62,305 bases of DNA from Chitinophagaceae bacterium (GCA_016786745.1 JAEUVS010000019.1:1-62305), one strand, 5' to 3'. Shown: positions 1-8,834, counted from the stretch's first letter. Made by a program: numbers and translations. Notes: generated from the sequence alone by a model not told the origin.

Positions 1-1124
1 TGGCTTAAAAACACTCGCTTATGGTCGTCCTTTGCTATGAGTGCACCTTGATAGGTTTGCTGCTGAACATTGAAATTTGTCCACCGAACCTTCGGCGTTT
101 CACCTGTATCCAAATAACATTCAATCGCCGCAGCCTTTCCATTGATATCGGATTTATGGTCTCCCTCAGGTCCCACCGTATCAAATTGCAAGAAAGCAGC
201 GAGATCGGGTAATTTAATAATCCTCATGTTGAGTGGAACATTCAGTTCGATGCACTTTTTATAACTAGCAACCCCTTCAGCATCATTGTCGAAAACCACA
301 ATGACATTATTTTGGACACCAATGCTAATAAGTCCCTTCACAAAATTTATCACATTACCTGTACCTGTAAATGGGTATCCCTCTTTCATATCAACATACG
401 AAAAGAAATCCTGGACATGCGGACGTAGAATGGAAAATGCATGTTTAATGATTGAAGCATCAGAACTTCCCTCTGTAACTATTAAAAATCTATTAGATTG
501 ATCCAGGGGTTTTATAAATTCATTACGAGGGGCCCATCCACTTTGCACAAGTCCATCAAAGTCCCATCTTATGGGTAATTCTAAGGCAGTTTGGTTGAAG
601 GAAAACAAATACAGTAGAGTATAGGGAGCGATGCGCTCATACTCGCCCTCAAAGATATGCGGCAAATAGTCCTCAAACTCTTTCGCTCGGTCTTTCAATA
701 ATAACAGAAGTTGCTGGATAAAATCTTTATCAAGTTCTCGTTTAATTTTTCGCTCGTCGTCCATAAGCATGGAAACATCACACCGGGTAAATAACTCCTT
801 GAGCATTTCAAAACTGGGGGTAACTGATTCGTCATCAAAATTATACTCAGCTATATCTTGATCATATTGTTTTTGAATAGCCCTAAGGGTATAACCTAAA
901 AGGTTGAGCCGTTCGATGACCTTCCACAAAGGGCTAGAGTATCCTTCATTGTATTCTGCAAACAGAGTCCATGAATCATCATTTTTCTCATGATCCTTTA
1001 CATACCAACTTGGAACGCTAGTAGCATCTTTAGGTTGATAAATCGGACTATGGTCGGTAAAACCACGGTTCTTACCCCAATCGATTTCAAGATTGCCTAC
1101 TGAAAGATGTATCATTGTTCCCAT
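1..1124 (-). CDS. HEPN/Toprim N-terminal domain protein, 3' end outside window
   Basis: About 374 residues are visible before the reading frame runs off the window edge; it has no stop or frameshift. The start MGTMIHLSVGNLEIDWGKN resembles the HEPN/Toprim-associated N-terminal domain family. A Toprim-like fold follows: VTEGSSD with the metal-binding Glu at about residue 218, and VVFDNDAEG with Asp 279 and Asp 281, the classic E...DxD pattern seen in OLD nucleases and topoisomerases. Family members are often found among defence genes and are thought to be nucleases, so an anti-phage role is inferred, not shown. I see no clear HEPN R-x4-6-H motif in the visible part. The ATG at 1124 was chosen because it yields the family-like N-terminus; an in-frame ATG lies 9 nt further in. 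The promoter must lie in 1125-1360. Confidence 0.8.
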   Translation of the reverse strand, partial: MGTMIHLSVGNLEIDWGKNRGFTDHSPIYQPKDATSVPSWYVKDHEKNDDSWTLFAEYNEGYSSPLWKVIERLNLLGYTLRAIQKQYDQDIAEYNFDDESVTPSFEMLKELFTRCDVSMLMDDERKIKRELDKDFIQQLLLLLKDRAKEFEDYLPHIFEGEYERIAPYTLLYLFSFNQTALELPIRWDFDGLVQSGWAPRNEFIKPLDQSNRFLIVTEGSSDASIIKHAFSILRPHVQDFFSYVDMKEGYPFTGTGNVINFVKGLISIGVQNNVIVVFDNDAEGVASYKKCIELNVPLNMRIIKLPDLAAFLQFDTVGPEGDHKSDINGKAAAIECYLDTGETPKVRWTNFNVQQQTYQGALIAKDDHKRVFLS

Positions 1125-1360
1125 GACAAATGTTTTCGAAGAGCAAAGATAACCAATGACCAACTGGTCATTTTATGTGATGACCCTGTAGGTTGCCGGA
1201 ATCAAGATTATATTCATTTGCTTCTATTTGATATCTTTGTTCGATTCCAGCTCTTATACATTGTTTCAAAGCATATCAAAATCAGGCAGGGGCCTGTTCG
1301 GGGGCCTACTCAAAAATCAGCAAGATTTGAAATTGATTTGCAAACAGATACGCTATAATA

Positions 1361-1382
1361 TTCGATTCCTGTCGGGACTACA
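1361..1382 (+). repeat. tRNA 3'-end-like sequence, possible attachment site
   Basis: The stretch TTCGATTCCTGTCGGGACTA followed by CA reads like the T-loop, T-stem 3' strand, acceptor 3' strand and discriminator of a tRNA gene. Upstream bases (TATAATA) cannot pair as the T-stem 5' strand, so there is no complete tRNA here. Isolated tRNA 3' ends are typical scars of tyrosine-integrase islands, and the defence-type gene lies directly to the left. The implied acceptor starts with A1:T72, which is uncommon, so the reading is tentative. Confidence 0.35.
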
Positions 1383-1433
1383 CTTAGGATTTACTCATAA
1401 AACGTTTTCCATTGTGGTTGTGTGAACTGCGCC

Positions 1434-1545
1434 AAACCAATACCAATTGCGGACGACGACGAATATGATCGCTATCTTCTTAAGAGAGTCATTTAAAGAT
1501 CTGACGGGTACAAACAAAGTTCACATAGTTGAGAACGACCAGGCT
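1434..1545 (+). pseudogene. decayed response-regulator receiver fragment
   Basis: One frame reads KPIPIADDDEYDRYLLKRVI and then hits a stop at about 1495; the shifted frame continues FKDLTGTNKVHIVENDQAG. Joined, they resemble the first 35 or so residues of a CheY-like receiver domain (the DDDE acidic pocket, then the beta2 VHIVENGQ-like segment). There is no start codon and no continuation after about 1545. It is probably a frameshifted remnant of a two-component regulator. Confidence 0.45.
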
Positions 1546-1720
1546 GGATTCAGTACACGAGAGCGTTTAAAATCCGACCGCTACCTGGACATACCAGTCG
1601 ACAGTCTCTTGAGCCAGGTGCAGTGGAGTTTACGACCAAGAACTGTTCATTGGTGAATCACTTACATTATCACAAGTTGTCTTTAGTTTAGGTAATTTCA
1701 CCCGAAGAAAAACCTATGCG
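1546..1720. other. gene-free stretch before the EamA gene
   Basis: No convincing coding frame, hairpin or repeat was found here. An open frame runs through 1447-1656 on the plus strand but loses all similarity to the receiver domain after about 1545. The promoter of the EamA gene presumably lies in the last 80 bases; I cannot point to clear -33/-7 elements. Confidence 0.4.
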
Positions 1721-2137
1721 ATGTGGTGGATATATGCGTTATTGTCAGCACTATTTGCTTCGCTTACGGCAATTTTTGCAAAACTGGGCGTAGCTAACAT
1801 TAACTCGAATCTTGCGACAGGAATTCGAACCGCCGTAGTTTTCGTTACAATCTCGATAATTATATTGATACGAGGGGACGCCAAAGGAATCGGTACGCTA
1901 TCAAGACATGAGCTCACCTTCCTCGTTCTGTCAGGGTTTGCAACCGGATTATCCTGGCTTTTTTACTTTAAAGCCCTACAAATAGGTGATGTTTCAAAAG
2001 TTGCTCCGGTCGACAAATTAAGTTTGGCGCTTACCATTTTATTAGCAGTCCTGGTACTTGGAGAAACTCTCACACTAAAATCCATGGTGGGAGCAATTTT
2101 AATAATCGCCGGTACAATAGTTTTAACTTTTAAGTAG
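1721..2137 (+). CDS. EamA-family small transporter (single DMT repeat)
   Basis: The 138-residue inner-membrane protein has four to five hydrophobic segments and matches the half-size EamA proteins of the drug/metabolite transporter superfamily, which carry one five-helix repeat instead of two and presumably work as dimers. Family marks visible are MWWIYALLSALFASLTAIFA at the N-terminus, the central SWLFYFKALQ, and the C-terminal PVDKLSLALTILLAVLVLGE with the conserved Pro and Glu. Substrate is unknown. The ATG at 1721 starts exactly at the family's usual N-terminus. The next gene begins about 60 bases downstream on the same strand, so the two may be co-transcribed. Confidence 0.85.
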   Translation: MWWIYALLSALFASLTAIFAKLGVANINSNLATGIRTAVVFVTISIIILIRGDAKGIGTLSRHELTFLVLSGFATGLSWLFYFKALQIGDVSKVAPVDKLSLALTILLAVLVLGETLTLKSMVGAILIIAGTIVLTFK

Positions 2138-2199
2138 AGCAGAACTGCGTTTTGAAGAGATATTCCAAATCGCTTCCAAGTTTTGATGTATCATGCGGC

Positions 2200-2949
2200 A
2201 TGTTCGGAGATATAGAATTAAAAAAAGACGAAGTTTTTAAAGAACAATCATCTAAACCAACAGATTTCCAATTCAATACAAAGGTTGCAGAGGTTTTCGA
2301 CGACATGGTCGATCGGTCAGTGCCGTTTTATAGCGAAATACAGCGCATGATCGCTGAACTTACGGCAGATCATCACAAGAATGAGGGCATAGTATTCGAT
2401 CTCGGATGTTCCACCGGAACTACAATTTTGCACCTGGATAGCATTATTCCACCCGATATACACATCGTGGGTGTCGATGAATCGTCTGAGATGTTAACCA
2501 AATGCGAGGAGAAGTTGAAACGGTCGGGTACTCGGCGGCCTATTAAATTGCTTCAGGCCGATTTAAATAAAGAAATTCCCATTTCAAATGCTTGTGTAGC
2601 TATATTATGCCTCACTTTACAATTTATCCGTCCCTTGAACCGGGAGAGGTTGCTTAAACAAATTTACAACGGGTTGCAAGCTGAGGGTGCCTTGATTGTT
2701 GTTGAAAAAATACTGGCTGAAGACAGTCAGTTTAATCGCGAATTCATCAAATACTATTATGACATGAAACGAAGGCACCACTATAGCGAGATGGAAATCG
2801 CGCAGAAAAGAGAGGCACTCGAAAATATACTGATCCCTTACAAGCTCAGCGAAAATATTACATTACTTCGCGACAATGGATTTCAGCATTGCGAAGTTTT
2901 TTTCAAGTGGTACAACTTTGCGGGGATAATAGCTAAAAAATCGGTATGA
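2200..2949 (+). CDS. cmoA: Carboxy-S-adenosyl-L-methionine synthase CmoA
   Basis: CmoA converts SAM and prephenate to carboxy-SAM, the donor used by CmoB for cmo5U34 in tRNA. The protein follows E. coli CmoA closely: VAEVFDDMVDRSVPFYSEI near the start, the SAM-binding loop FDLGCSTGTT, LTLQFIRP, and the YSEMEIAQKREALENIL segment containing the Arg that in CmoA contacts the carboxylate of the product. From the ATG at 2200 it is 249 residues, almost the E. coli length; a TTG at 2152 would add 16 residues without similarity, so I prefer 2200. No cmoB is present. Instead the next gene, overlapping by 4 bases, encodes a membrane methyltransferase-like protein, which suggests a use of carboxy-SAM other than tRNA or a lateral transfer. 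Confidence 0.85.
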   Translation: MFGDIELKKDEVFKEQSSKPTDFQFNTKVAEVFDDMVDRSVPFYSEIQRMIAELTADHHKNEGIVFDLGCSTGTTILHLDSIIPPDIHIVGVDESSEMLTKCEEKLKRSGTRRPIKLLQADLNKEIPISNACVAILCLTLQFIRPLNRERLLKQIYNGLQAEGALIVVEKILAEDSQFNREFIKYYYDMKRRHHYSEMEIAQKREALENILIPYKLSENITLLRDNGFQHCEVFFKWYNFAGIIAKKSV

Positions 2950-3668
2950 TAAGAGTCGGTAAATTTTTCTTTAAATACCGAAACTGGCTGTTCATCGTAT
3001 TGTACCTCCTGTTATTCGTTCCCTCTCCAACTTTGTTTAGTATAAAGTACTTCGGTAATAATTTTTACATCATTCCCCTCTCGCTTGGTCTGTTTACAAC
3101 GGTATGTGGTCAATTGATCAGAGGGTTAACTATAGGATTGGCATATATTATTCGCGGCGGTAAAGATGGGAAGGTTTATGCCGAACGATTAGTGACTGAG
3201 GGAATGTTTTATCACTGTCGTAATCCTCTGTACGTTGGAAACATCCTCATGCTGCTGGGTGTCGGCATTCTGTCAAATTCGCTGATTTACATTGTAGCAG
3301 TAATGCCGGTATTCCTCTTTATTTATCAGTGTATTGTTCTGGCGGAGGAACAATTTCTACGTGAAAAGTTTGATCACCGATTCGACCTGTATTGTAAACA
3401 GGTGAACAGGTGGATTCCTTCGCTTAAGGGCATCGTCAGCACAATCCGGGCTATGAAATTTCATTGGAAACGATGGCTTATAAAGGAGTATAATACTCAA
3501 TATGTATGGCTCACAGGGCTCGTGTTGATCATCCTGCTTAAATATCCGCAATTGACTGGGAACAATGATAAGAAGCGCAACTTGCTTCTTCTGATTCTTC
3601 TTCCTTTGTTACTGCTTTATTATGCCACTATTCGCTATCTCAAAAAGTCTGGTACGTGGCAAGAATGA
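2946..3668 (+). CDS. Isoprenylcysteine/phospholipid methyltransferase-like membrane protein
   Basis: The 240-residue protein has about six hydrophobic helices. The centre holds the ICMT/PEMT signature: VTEGMFYHCRNPLYVGNIL (the R-N-P-x-Y motif) followed by EEQFLREKFDHRFDLYCKQV and a W-I-P end, which together bind SAM in this family. Two further helices after residue 180 are not part of the minimal family core. Such enzymes methylate prenyl-cysteine carboxylates, phospholipid amines or small hydrophobic substrates. The start codon overlaps the cmoA stop (ATGA), implying translational coupling and hence that this enzyme may use or act beside carboxy-SAM. The true substrate cannot be read from sequence. 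Confidence 0.8.
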   Translation: MIRVGKFFFKYRNWLFIVLYLLLFVPSPTLFSIKYFGNNFYIIPLSLGLFTTVCGQLIRGLTIGLAYIIRGGKDGKVYAERLVTEGMFYHCRNPLYVGNILMLLGVGILSNSLIYIVAVMPVFLFIYQCIVLAEEQFLREKFDHRFDLYCKQVNRWIPSLKGIVSTIRAMKFHWKRWLIKEYNTQYVWLTGLVLIILLKYPQLTGNNDKKRNLLLLILLPLLLLYYATIRYLKKSGTWQE

Positions 3669-3730
3669 GTTAGGTGCAGAAGCGGCTGGTTATTCCATTT
3701 GAATTCAAGATTCAGGCATAATTTTAATCT

Positions 3731-4405
3731 ATGAAACTTCTTATCATAGAAGACGAAAAAGAGTTGGCTGAAACGATAAGCGCTTACCTGTCTGACGAGA
3801 ATTATCTTTGCGAAATAGCGTCAGATTTTAAATCGGCAATCGCAAAAATAGATGCCTACGAATATGACTGCATCCTACTGGATATCATGTTGCCTGGCGG
3901 AAGCGGCCTCAGGATTTTGCAGTATCTGAAGGAAGAAAATAAGAATCAGGGTGTCATCATTATATCGGCAAAAAATTCACTTGAGGATAAAGTGAATGGG
4001 CTTCAGGTTGGTGCCGACGACTACCTTGCCAAGCCCTTTCACCTCCCTGAACTGGCAGCAAGAATTTATTCGATAATCCGTCGTAACAATTTTGGGCGTA
4101 AAAATATCATTCAGTTAAAAGAACTTACCATCGATGTTCTTGCAAGAACTGTGAGTGTTAATAACAAGCAACTGTACCTGACAAAAAAGGAGTTTGACCT
4201 TTTGTTGTATTTTGTAAGCAACAAGAAGCGGGTAATTTCAAAAGGCGCACTCGCTGAGCACCTTTCGGGTGAGTACGCGGATATGTTCGACAACTACGAA
4301 TTTGTTTATGCCCATGTCAAAAATCTTAAAAGGAAGCTCACTGAAGCTGGGTGTGACGGGTATCTCAAAAATATTTACGGCACAGGGTATAAATTAGATG
4401 TATGA
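3731..4405 (+). CDS. OmpR/PhoB-family response regulator
   Basis: The 224-residue protein has an N-terminal receiver domain and a C-terminal winged-helix DNA-binding domain. Visible receiver residues are Glu7-Asp8, phosphoacceptor Asp51 in LLDIMLP, Ser79 in IIISAK and Lys101 in AKPF. The C-terminal domain shows LTKKEFDLLLYF and the end motif KNIYGTGYKLDV, typical of OmpR-like regulators that bind tandem repeats. It overlaps the following histidine kinase by 4 bases (ATGA), so the two are a cognate pair. The outer-membrane receptor downstream at 6154 is a plausible target, but the intervening HD gene lies on the other strand. Confidence 0.93.
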   Translation: MKLLIIEDEKELAETISAYLSDENYLCEIASDFKSAIAKIDAYEYDCILLDIMLPGGSGLRILQYLKEENKNQGVIIISAKNSLEDKVNGLQVGADDYLAKPFHLPELAARIYSIIRRNNFGRKNIIQLKELTIDVLARTVSVNNKQLYLTKKEFDLLLYFVSNKKRVISKGALAEHLSGEYADMFDNYEFVYAHVKNLKRKLTEAGCDGYLKNIYGTGYKLDV

Positions 4406-5445
4406 GTAAACTGCTGAACCGTTCCCTGAAAGCAATCATGCTGTATGCGGGGTTGATTTTGATCCTCAGCATCCCTATCTATTATCTTGCTATAAGTATT
4501 TTATGGCAGTACGAGATGGATGAGCATCATATTGTGCTAACTCCTGAAGCGAATCGGGAGGATGTATTTTTACTGATCATAGCCATCACTTCTCTAACAG
4601 TGTTATTTTTCGTCTTACTGCTCGGAGGATTTATCCTTATTAATCGCAATATAGCTCGACGGCTGTGGCAACCTTTTTATATAAGTCTTGGAAGTATAAA
4701 GAAATTCGATCTGAACCAGGCTCAACAGGTACAATTTCAAAAAACAGATATTGACGAATTTCAGGAACTGAACGAAAGTCTGGATCGACTACTGACGGCC
4801 AATATTGAAACATATCGTCAACAAAAAGAGTTTGCTGACAATGCATCGCATGAACTACAAACACCACTGGCTATTGCAAGATCCAAACTTGAAATGTTAC
4901 TGCAGAGCAGTGCGTTAAACGCCGACGAGAATAAAGCTATCGAAGATGCGCTCCAGGCAATTTCGCGTGCAGGACGTATTAATAAGAACTTGCTGTTGTT
5001 GACGAAAATCGAGAACAGTCAGTTTATGGACAAAGAAGCCGTTAATATTTCCGAACAAATCAGGGAAATTGTATCTCACTCTACTTATTTCTCGGAAGAC
5101 AAGGGGATAATCATAAACACGCAAGTGACCGACAACATTTATGTGACGGGAAACCGGATGCTTGTTGACATACTGTTACAAAATCTAATTAATAACGCCA
5201 TCCGCCATAGTCCGATGAACGGTTCTGTTTCAATTCTTCTTGATAATAAACAATTGGCCGTCGTGAATTCCGGGTCAAATTCGCTTGATCAGGACAAAAT
5301 ATTTGAACGCTTTGCCACAGCATCATCAGAGGTGCCTGGAACAGGACTTGGCCTGGCCATTGTAAAACAAATATGTTTGAGGTACAGCTGGAAGATTAAT
5401 TATGCTTTTGATCAGCAGAAGCACTTTTTTACTTTGCGTTTCTAG
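4402..5445 (+). CDS. Two-component sensor histidine kinase
   Basis: The 347-residue inner-membrane kinase has two helices at about residues 12-33 and 55-80 flanking a very short periplasmic loop of about 20 residues, so it likely senses something at or in the membrane. A linker leads into the H-box NASHELQTPLAIARSKLE with phosphorylated His150, then the N-box NLINNAIRHSP and the G2 box GTGLGLAIVKQIC of the ATPase domain. The G1 box is poor (AVVNSGS in place of the usual DNGxG), as often seen in short Bacteroidota kinases. It is translationally coupled to the response regulator upstream. Its 3' end overlaps the oppositely oriented HD-domain gene by 17 bases. Confidence 0.93.
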   Translation: MSKLLNRSLKAIMLYAGLILILSIPIYYLAISILWQYEMDEHHIVLTPEANREDVFLLIIAITSLTVLFFVLLLGGFILINRNIARRLWQPFYISLGSIKKFDLNQAQQVQFQKTDIDEFQELNESLDRLLTANIETYRQQKEFADNASHELQTPLAIARSKLEMLLQSSALNADENKAIEDALQAISRAGRINKNLLLLTKIENSQFMDKEAVNISEQIREIVSHSTYFSEDKGIIINTQVTDNIYVTGNRMLVDILLQNLINNAIRHSPMNGSVSILLDNKQLAVVNSGSNSLDQDKIFERFATASSEVPGTGLGLAIVKQICLRYSWKINYAFDQQKHFFTLRF

Positions 5446-6046
5446 CCTGCGTTTTTTCAATCCGGCGTTCAATTGTCCTGATATTTTCATCTTTCTGATC
5501 AGTAAGCTTTTGACGGCAGTAATCCGTATGGAATTGATGGCTTTTAAGAAATGTAAGGGTCCGGCTATCCCAATCAGAAGAATCAATATCTTCTCTTAGC
5601 TGCATCTCTCTTTTGATCAGGTCGTCTGTGATAATAAAAGCATCAGTACCCAGGTGGTAAGTGTCGGAATCGCAAATGATTTTCTCGATCAGTTCTCGTG
5701 GATGAGTGGGCATTTTTGTCGCGAGGATACATGCGCGAATTTTTCTCAAGATTATCTTTTCGATGTCTAAAGGCAACAGGTATTCTTCGGCGATTTTCCA
5801 ACTGATGTCTTCATGGCCCTCGACGACGGAAAATAAATGCCCGGTGTCATGAAACCATGCGGCAACTACCACTGAAAAATGGTCTTTCGGAGAGAGGCGA
5901 TAATATGATGAAAGCTCCTCGACATGTTGAACCACCTGCTGAGTGTGAGAAAGACTATGGAATAGCAGTGCCGGAAACTGGTTTTTTTCGTAAAGAGAAA
6001 TCACGTAAGATTCTACCTGCTTTGTTATCTGGTCCACGAGATCCAT
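5429..6046 (-). CDS. HD-domain metal-dependent phosphohydrolase
   Basis: The 205-residue soluble protein belongs to the HD superfamily: HSLSHTQQVVQHVEEL supplies the first His, AAWFHDTGHL the HD dyad, GHEDISWKIAEEYL the next His, and ICDSDTYHLG the final Asp. These residues bind two metals and hydrolyse phosphomonoesters or nucleotides, often with signalling roles. Substrate is unknown. It faces the outer-membrane receptor gene at 6154 divergently, with about 107 bases between the two starts, and converges on the histidine kinase. Confidence 0.87.
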   Translation of the reverse strand: MDLVDQITKQVESYVISLYEKNQFPALLFHSLSHTQQVVQHVEELSSYYRLSPKDHFSVVVAAWFHDTGHLFSVVEGHEDISWKIAEEYLLPLDIEKIILRKIRACILATKMPTHPRELIEKIICDSDTYHLGTDAFIITDDLIKREMQLREDIDSSDWDSRTLTFLKSHQFHTDYCRQKLTDQKDENIRTIERRIEKTQARNAK

Positions 6047-6153
6047 TTCGATAAAACTAATGATCGATTTGGAATAAATATGGCACGTGATCTTTTATCA
6101 GCCTCCATTTGTGTTCCAAATCATTACATACTATGCGCTAGAAATGTTGAGAA

Positions 6154-8559
6154 ATGCGAACCCGCCTTATAATCTACTTTCTGACATACGTGTTTTTTCA
6201 TACTAGCTTTGGTCAGGTATCGAAAGTAACTGTATCTGGTTTGATTAAAGATGCTTCAAGTAAATCTGTGTTGGCGTTTGTCAATGTCACACTTAAAACC
6301 ATAGATACGATTTTTATTACGGGTACCATCACCAATGAAGAAGGCAGGTTTACACTCAATGATGTTGTCTCTGGTAACTATTCCTTGTCGGTTTCATATG
6401 TAGGTTATCAGGAAAAAAGCATACCTATTATTGTCGGGCAATTGAGCAATTTTTTGGATATCGGGGTCATTGAAATGAGCCTACGTTCAGATTCATTGGG
6501 CGAGGTGACGGTTACATCAAAACAAGAAATTGTATCTGCAAAGATGGACAAGAAAACATTTAATCTATCAGAAAATATCAGTCAATCGGGCGGCTCACTG
6601 CTCGATGCGATGAGAAATCTGCCGGGTGTCACTACCCAGGACGGAAAAATACAGTTACGGGGAAGCGACAAAGTAATGGTTTTAGTGGATGGCAAACAAA
6701 GTGCACTCACGGGATTTGGTGGTCAAACGGGTCTTGACAATATTCCGGCATCTGCAATAGAAAAAATTGAAATAATCAACAACCCCTCCTCAAGATATGA
6801 TGCAAATGGCAACGCAGGGATTATCAATATCATTTATAAAAAAGAGAAGAAGGAGGGATTCAATGGCAAGGTTGGGATAGCCGGTGGCCTCGGAGCGTTG
6901 TGGATCAAAAAGGGCAATCTTCCGAGTATTCGTCCGCAGTATCAGGCTACTCCTAAGATCAATCCTTCATTGTCGCTCAATTATCGAAAAAGCAAGATCA
7001 ATCTTTTTTTACAGGCCGATAACTTGTTTACAAAGACACTGAATAAGAATGAGTTTGTAAATAGATTTTACGATAACGGCGATACTGTAATCCAACAGAC
7101 AAAACGCAATAGAACTACCAATTTCGTCACTGTTAAAAGTGGAACTGATTGGTTTTTGAATCCCGCCAATACCTTCACAATTTCCGGTTTGTTTGGGAGT
7201 GAGAAAATTCTTGACCGGGGTGACGAACCCTTTTTTAACGGCCACCTCACAGCGCGGAGACGCCTTTGGCAATTTCTTGAAGACGAATTAAAAACGACTG
7301 TTACCGCTTCTGTTACCTGGCAACACAAATTCAAGCGGCCCGGCAGGACCCTGAACACGAGTTTCAATTATACGTTTCATCGCGAAGACGAAAAATACTT
7401 TTTCACGAATATACTTCCAAGTTTCACCGGTCTGGATTCATTTAAACTGTTGTCCGACGAACATGTCGCCGATTTCAACCTGGATTATGTACATCCTCTG
7501 AAACAGGGTCGGTTTGAAGCCGGAATTAAATTCCGCAGAAGAACTATACCTGTCAACATGCTGTTCAAGCCCGGTCTAAATTCTCCGCTTGATTCCACGG
7601 CAGGTGGATATGCCAATTATTATGAAACAATACCCGCTGCCTATGCCAACTATATTTATGAGAGCAATAAGTTTGAACTGGAAGGTGGGATAAGGATTGA
7701 GTACGTGGGGATTGAGTACGACGTGAATCCAAACCACTCAGTTTATAAAAGCGATGGCTATAATTACTTTCAACCATTTCCCAATATTAGGATGGCGTAT
7801 AAAATAGATGACAACAATAAACTATCAATATTCTACAACAGGAGAGTAGATAGACCCAATGAGGTGGATATAAGAATATTTCCAAAATATGATGATGCCG
7901 AAATTATTAAGGTAGGCAACCCGGCCTTACAGCCGCAGTTTACGAATACGTTTGAGGTCGGTTACAAAACAAGTTGGGGTACAGGCTACCTGTTTCCGTC
8001 GTTGTATTATAAACGTATTAATGCAACAATTTCGAGGATCGGCAGCATTGTTCCTGGCAGCACGCTTATATACAATATTTTTCAGAATGCAGGAAAGAGT
8101 TACAATACAGGATTTGAAATCTTATTTTCTCAGAATATCGCTGACATAGTTTCACTGAATGTTGGTGCAGCCGGTTATAAAAATATACAGGACTCTTTTA
8201 CTGTTACAAACAGGTACCCGGTTGAAAACGTTTTTTCTGCAAATCGCGAAGAAATTTTTTCGGGAAATGTCAAGCTCAACGGGGCAGTTTATCTCTCCAA
8301 AAAAGTAGAGGTTCAACTAACGGCGATCTACCAGGCGCCGGACCTTGTACCGCAAGGAAAACTCTTTTCGAGATTTTCTATTGATGCAGGTGTTAAAAAA
8401 GCGATTCAGCAGGGCCGCGGCGAATTATTCGTGAATGCAACAGATGTTGCAAATACGCTTCAATTAAAAAGAGAAATTAAGGGAAATGGTTTCAGATACG
8501 TAAGTAATGATTATTTCGAAACCCAGGTGTTTAGAGTCGGCTACAGTTATAAATTCTAG
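6154..8559 (+). CDS. TonB-dependent-receptor-like outer-membrane beta-barrel protein
   Basis: The 801-residue protein has a signal peptide (cleavage probably after FHTSFGQ), a carboxypeptidase-regulatory-like beta-sandwich at about 25-110 (VSGLIKDASSK...YVGYQEKSIPI), a plug domain at about 115-230 (LLDAMRNLPGV, QLRGSDKVMVLVDGK, IEKIEIINNPSSRYDANGNA), and a long barrel ending in the aromatic VGYSYKF. This is the OMP_b-brl_3 layout common in Bacteroidota, where these receptors usually handle metals or small peptides rather than glycans, and no SusD follows. A two-component system lies nearby and may control it. The substrate cannot be deduced. Confidence 0.88.
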   Translation: MRTRLIIYFLTYVFFHTSFGQVSKVTVSGLIKDASSKSVLAFVNVTLKTIDTIFITGTITNEEGRFTLNDVVSGNYSLSVSYVGYQEKSIPIIVGQLSNFLDIGVIEMSLRSDSLGEVTVTSKQEIVSAKMDKKTFNLSENISQSGGSLLDAMRNLPGVTTQDGKIQLRGSDKVMVLVDGKQSALTGFGGQTGLDNIPASAIEKIEIINNPSSRYDANGNAGIINIIYKKEKKEGFNGKVGIAGGLGALWIKKGNLPSIRPQYQATPKINPSLSLNYRKSKINLFLQADNLFTKTLNKNEFVNRFYDNGDTVIQQTKRNRTTNFVTVKSGTDWFLNPANTFTISGLFGSEKILDRGDEPFFNGHLTARRRLWQFLEDELKTTVTASVTWQHKFKRPGRTLNTSFNYTFHREDEKYFFTNILPSFTGLDSFKLLSDEHVADFNLDYVHPLKQGRFEAGIKFRRRTIPVNMLFKPGLNSPLDSTAGGYANYYETIPAAYANYIYESNKFELEGGIRIEYVGIEYDVNPNHSVYKSDGYNYFQPFPNIRMAYKIDDNNKLSIFYNRRVDRPNEVDIRIFPKYDDAEIIKVGNPALQPQFTNTFEVGYKTSWGTGYLFPSLYYKRINATISRIGSIVPGSTLIYNIFQNAGKSYNTGFEILFSQNIADIVSLNVGAAGYKNIQDSFTVTNRYPVENVFSANREEIFSGNVKLNGAVYLSKKVEVQLTAIYQAPDLVPQGKLFSRFSIDAGVKKAIQQGRGELFVNATDVANTLQLKREIKGNGFRYVSNDYFETQVFRVGYSYKF

Positions 8560-8655
8560 ACCAATTATTCAGCTCGCAAGAGTTAAAGGTGTTCGAAGGT
8601 GAATATAATCTCCTCCTGGGGAATCACCAACGGCCAGGCAATGACCAGTTTGTTC

Positions 8656-8759
8656 CATCAAAATTTTCATTTTCAAGTTCTTTGAGACGTTTTTGCCTTT
8701 TTGAGTATTTCCCTAAAGGCAGTATCCTTCCAGTACTTTTTGAGGTGCGATCCGACGTG
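8656..8759 (-). pseudogene. Fragment copy of the DJ-1/PfpI gene at 19997-20707
   Basis: About 104 bases match the inside of the DJ-1/PfpI gene (20413-20516) at roughly nine positions in ten, including a shared uninterrupted run TTTCCCTAAAGGCAGTATCC. Translated, it retains KKYWKDTAFREILKKAK. One extra base near 8692 and one missing base near 8735 shift and restore the frame, and nothing beyond the fragment is similar, so it cannot encode the enzyme. It sits in the 275-base gap between the receptor and the BNR protein and is best read as a decayed partial duplication. Confidence 0.8.
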
Positions 8760-8834
8760 CAATAAAATAATTTCCCGGTTTTGGTGAACTTTTTCGGTTA
8801 TAAGTCTCTTACCAGATGTATCTAAACAACTAGT

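Noticed and set aside
1107..1425. Short plus-strand open frames upstream of the EamA gene
   Set aside because: They have no family similarity, begin antisense to the HEPN/Toprim gene and cross the tRNA-like scar.
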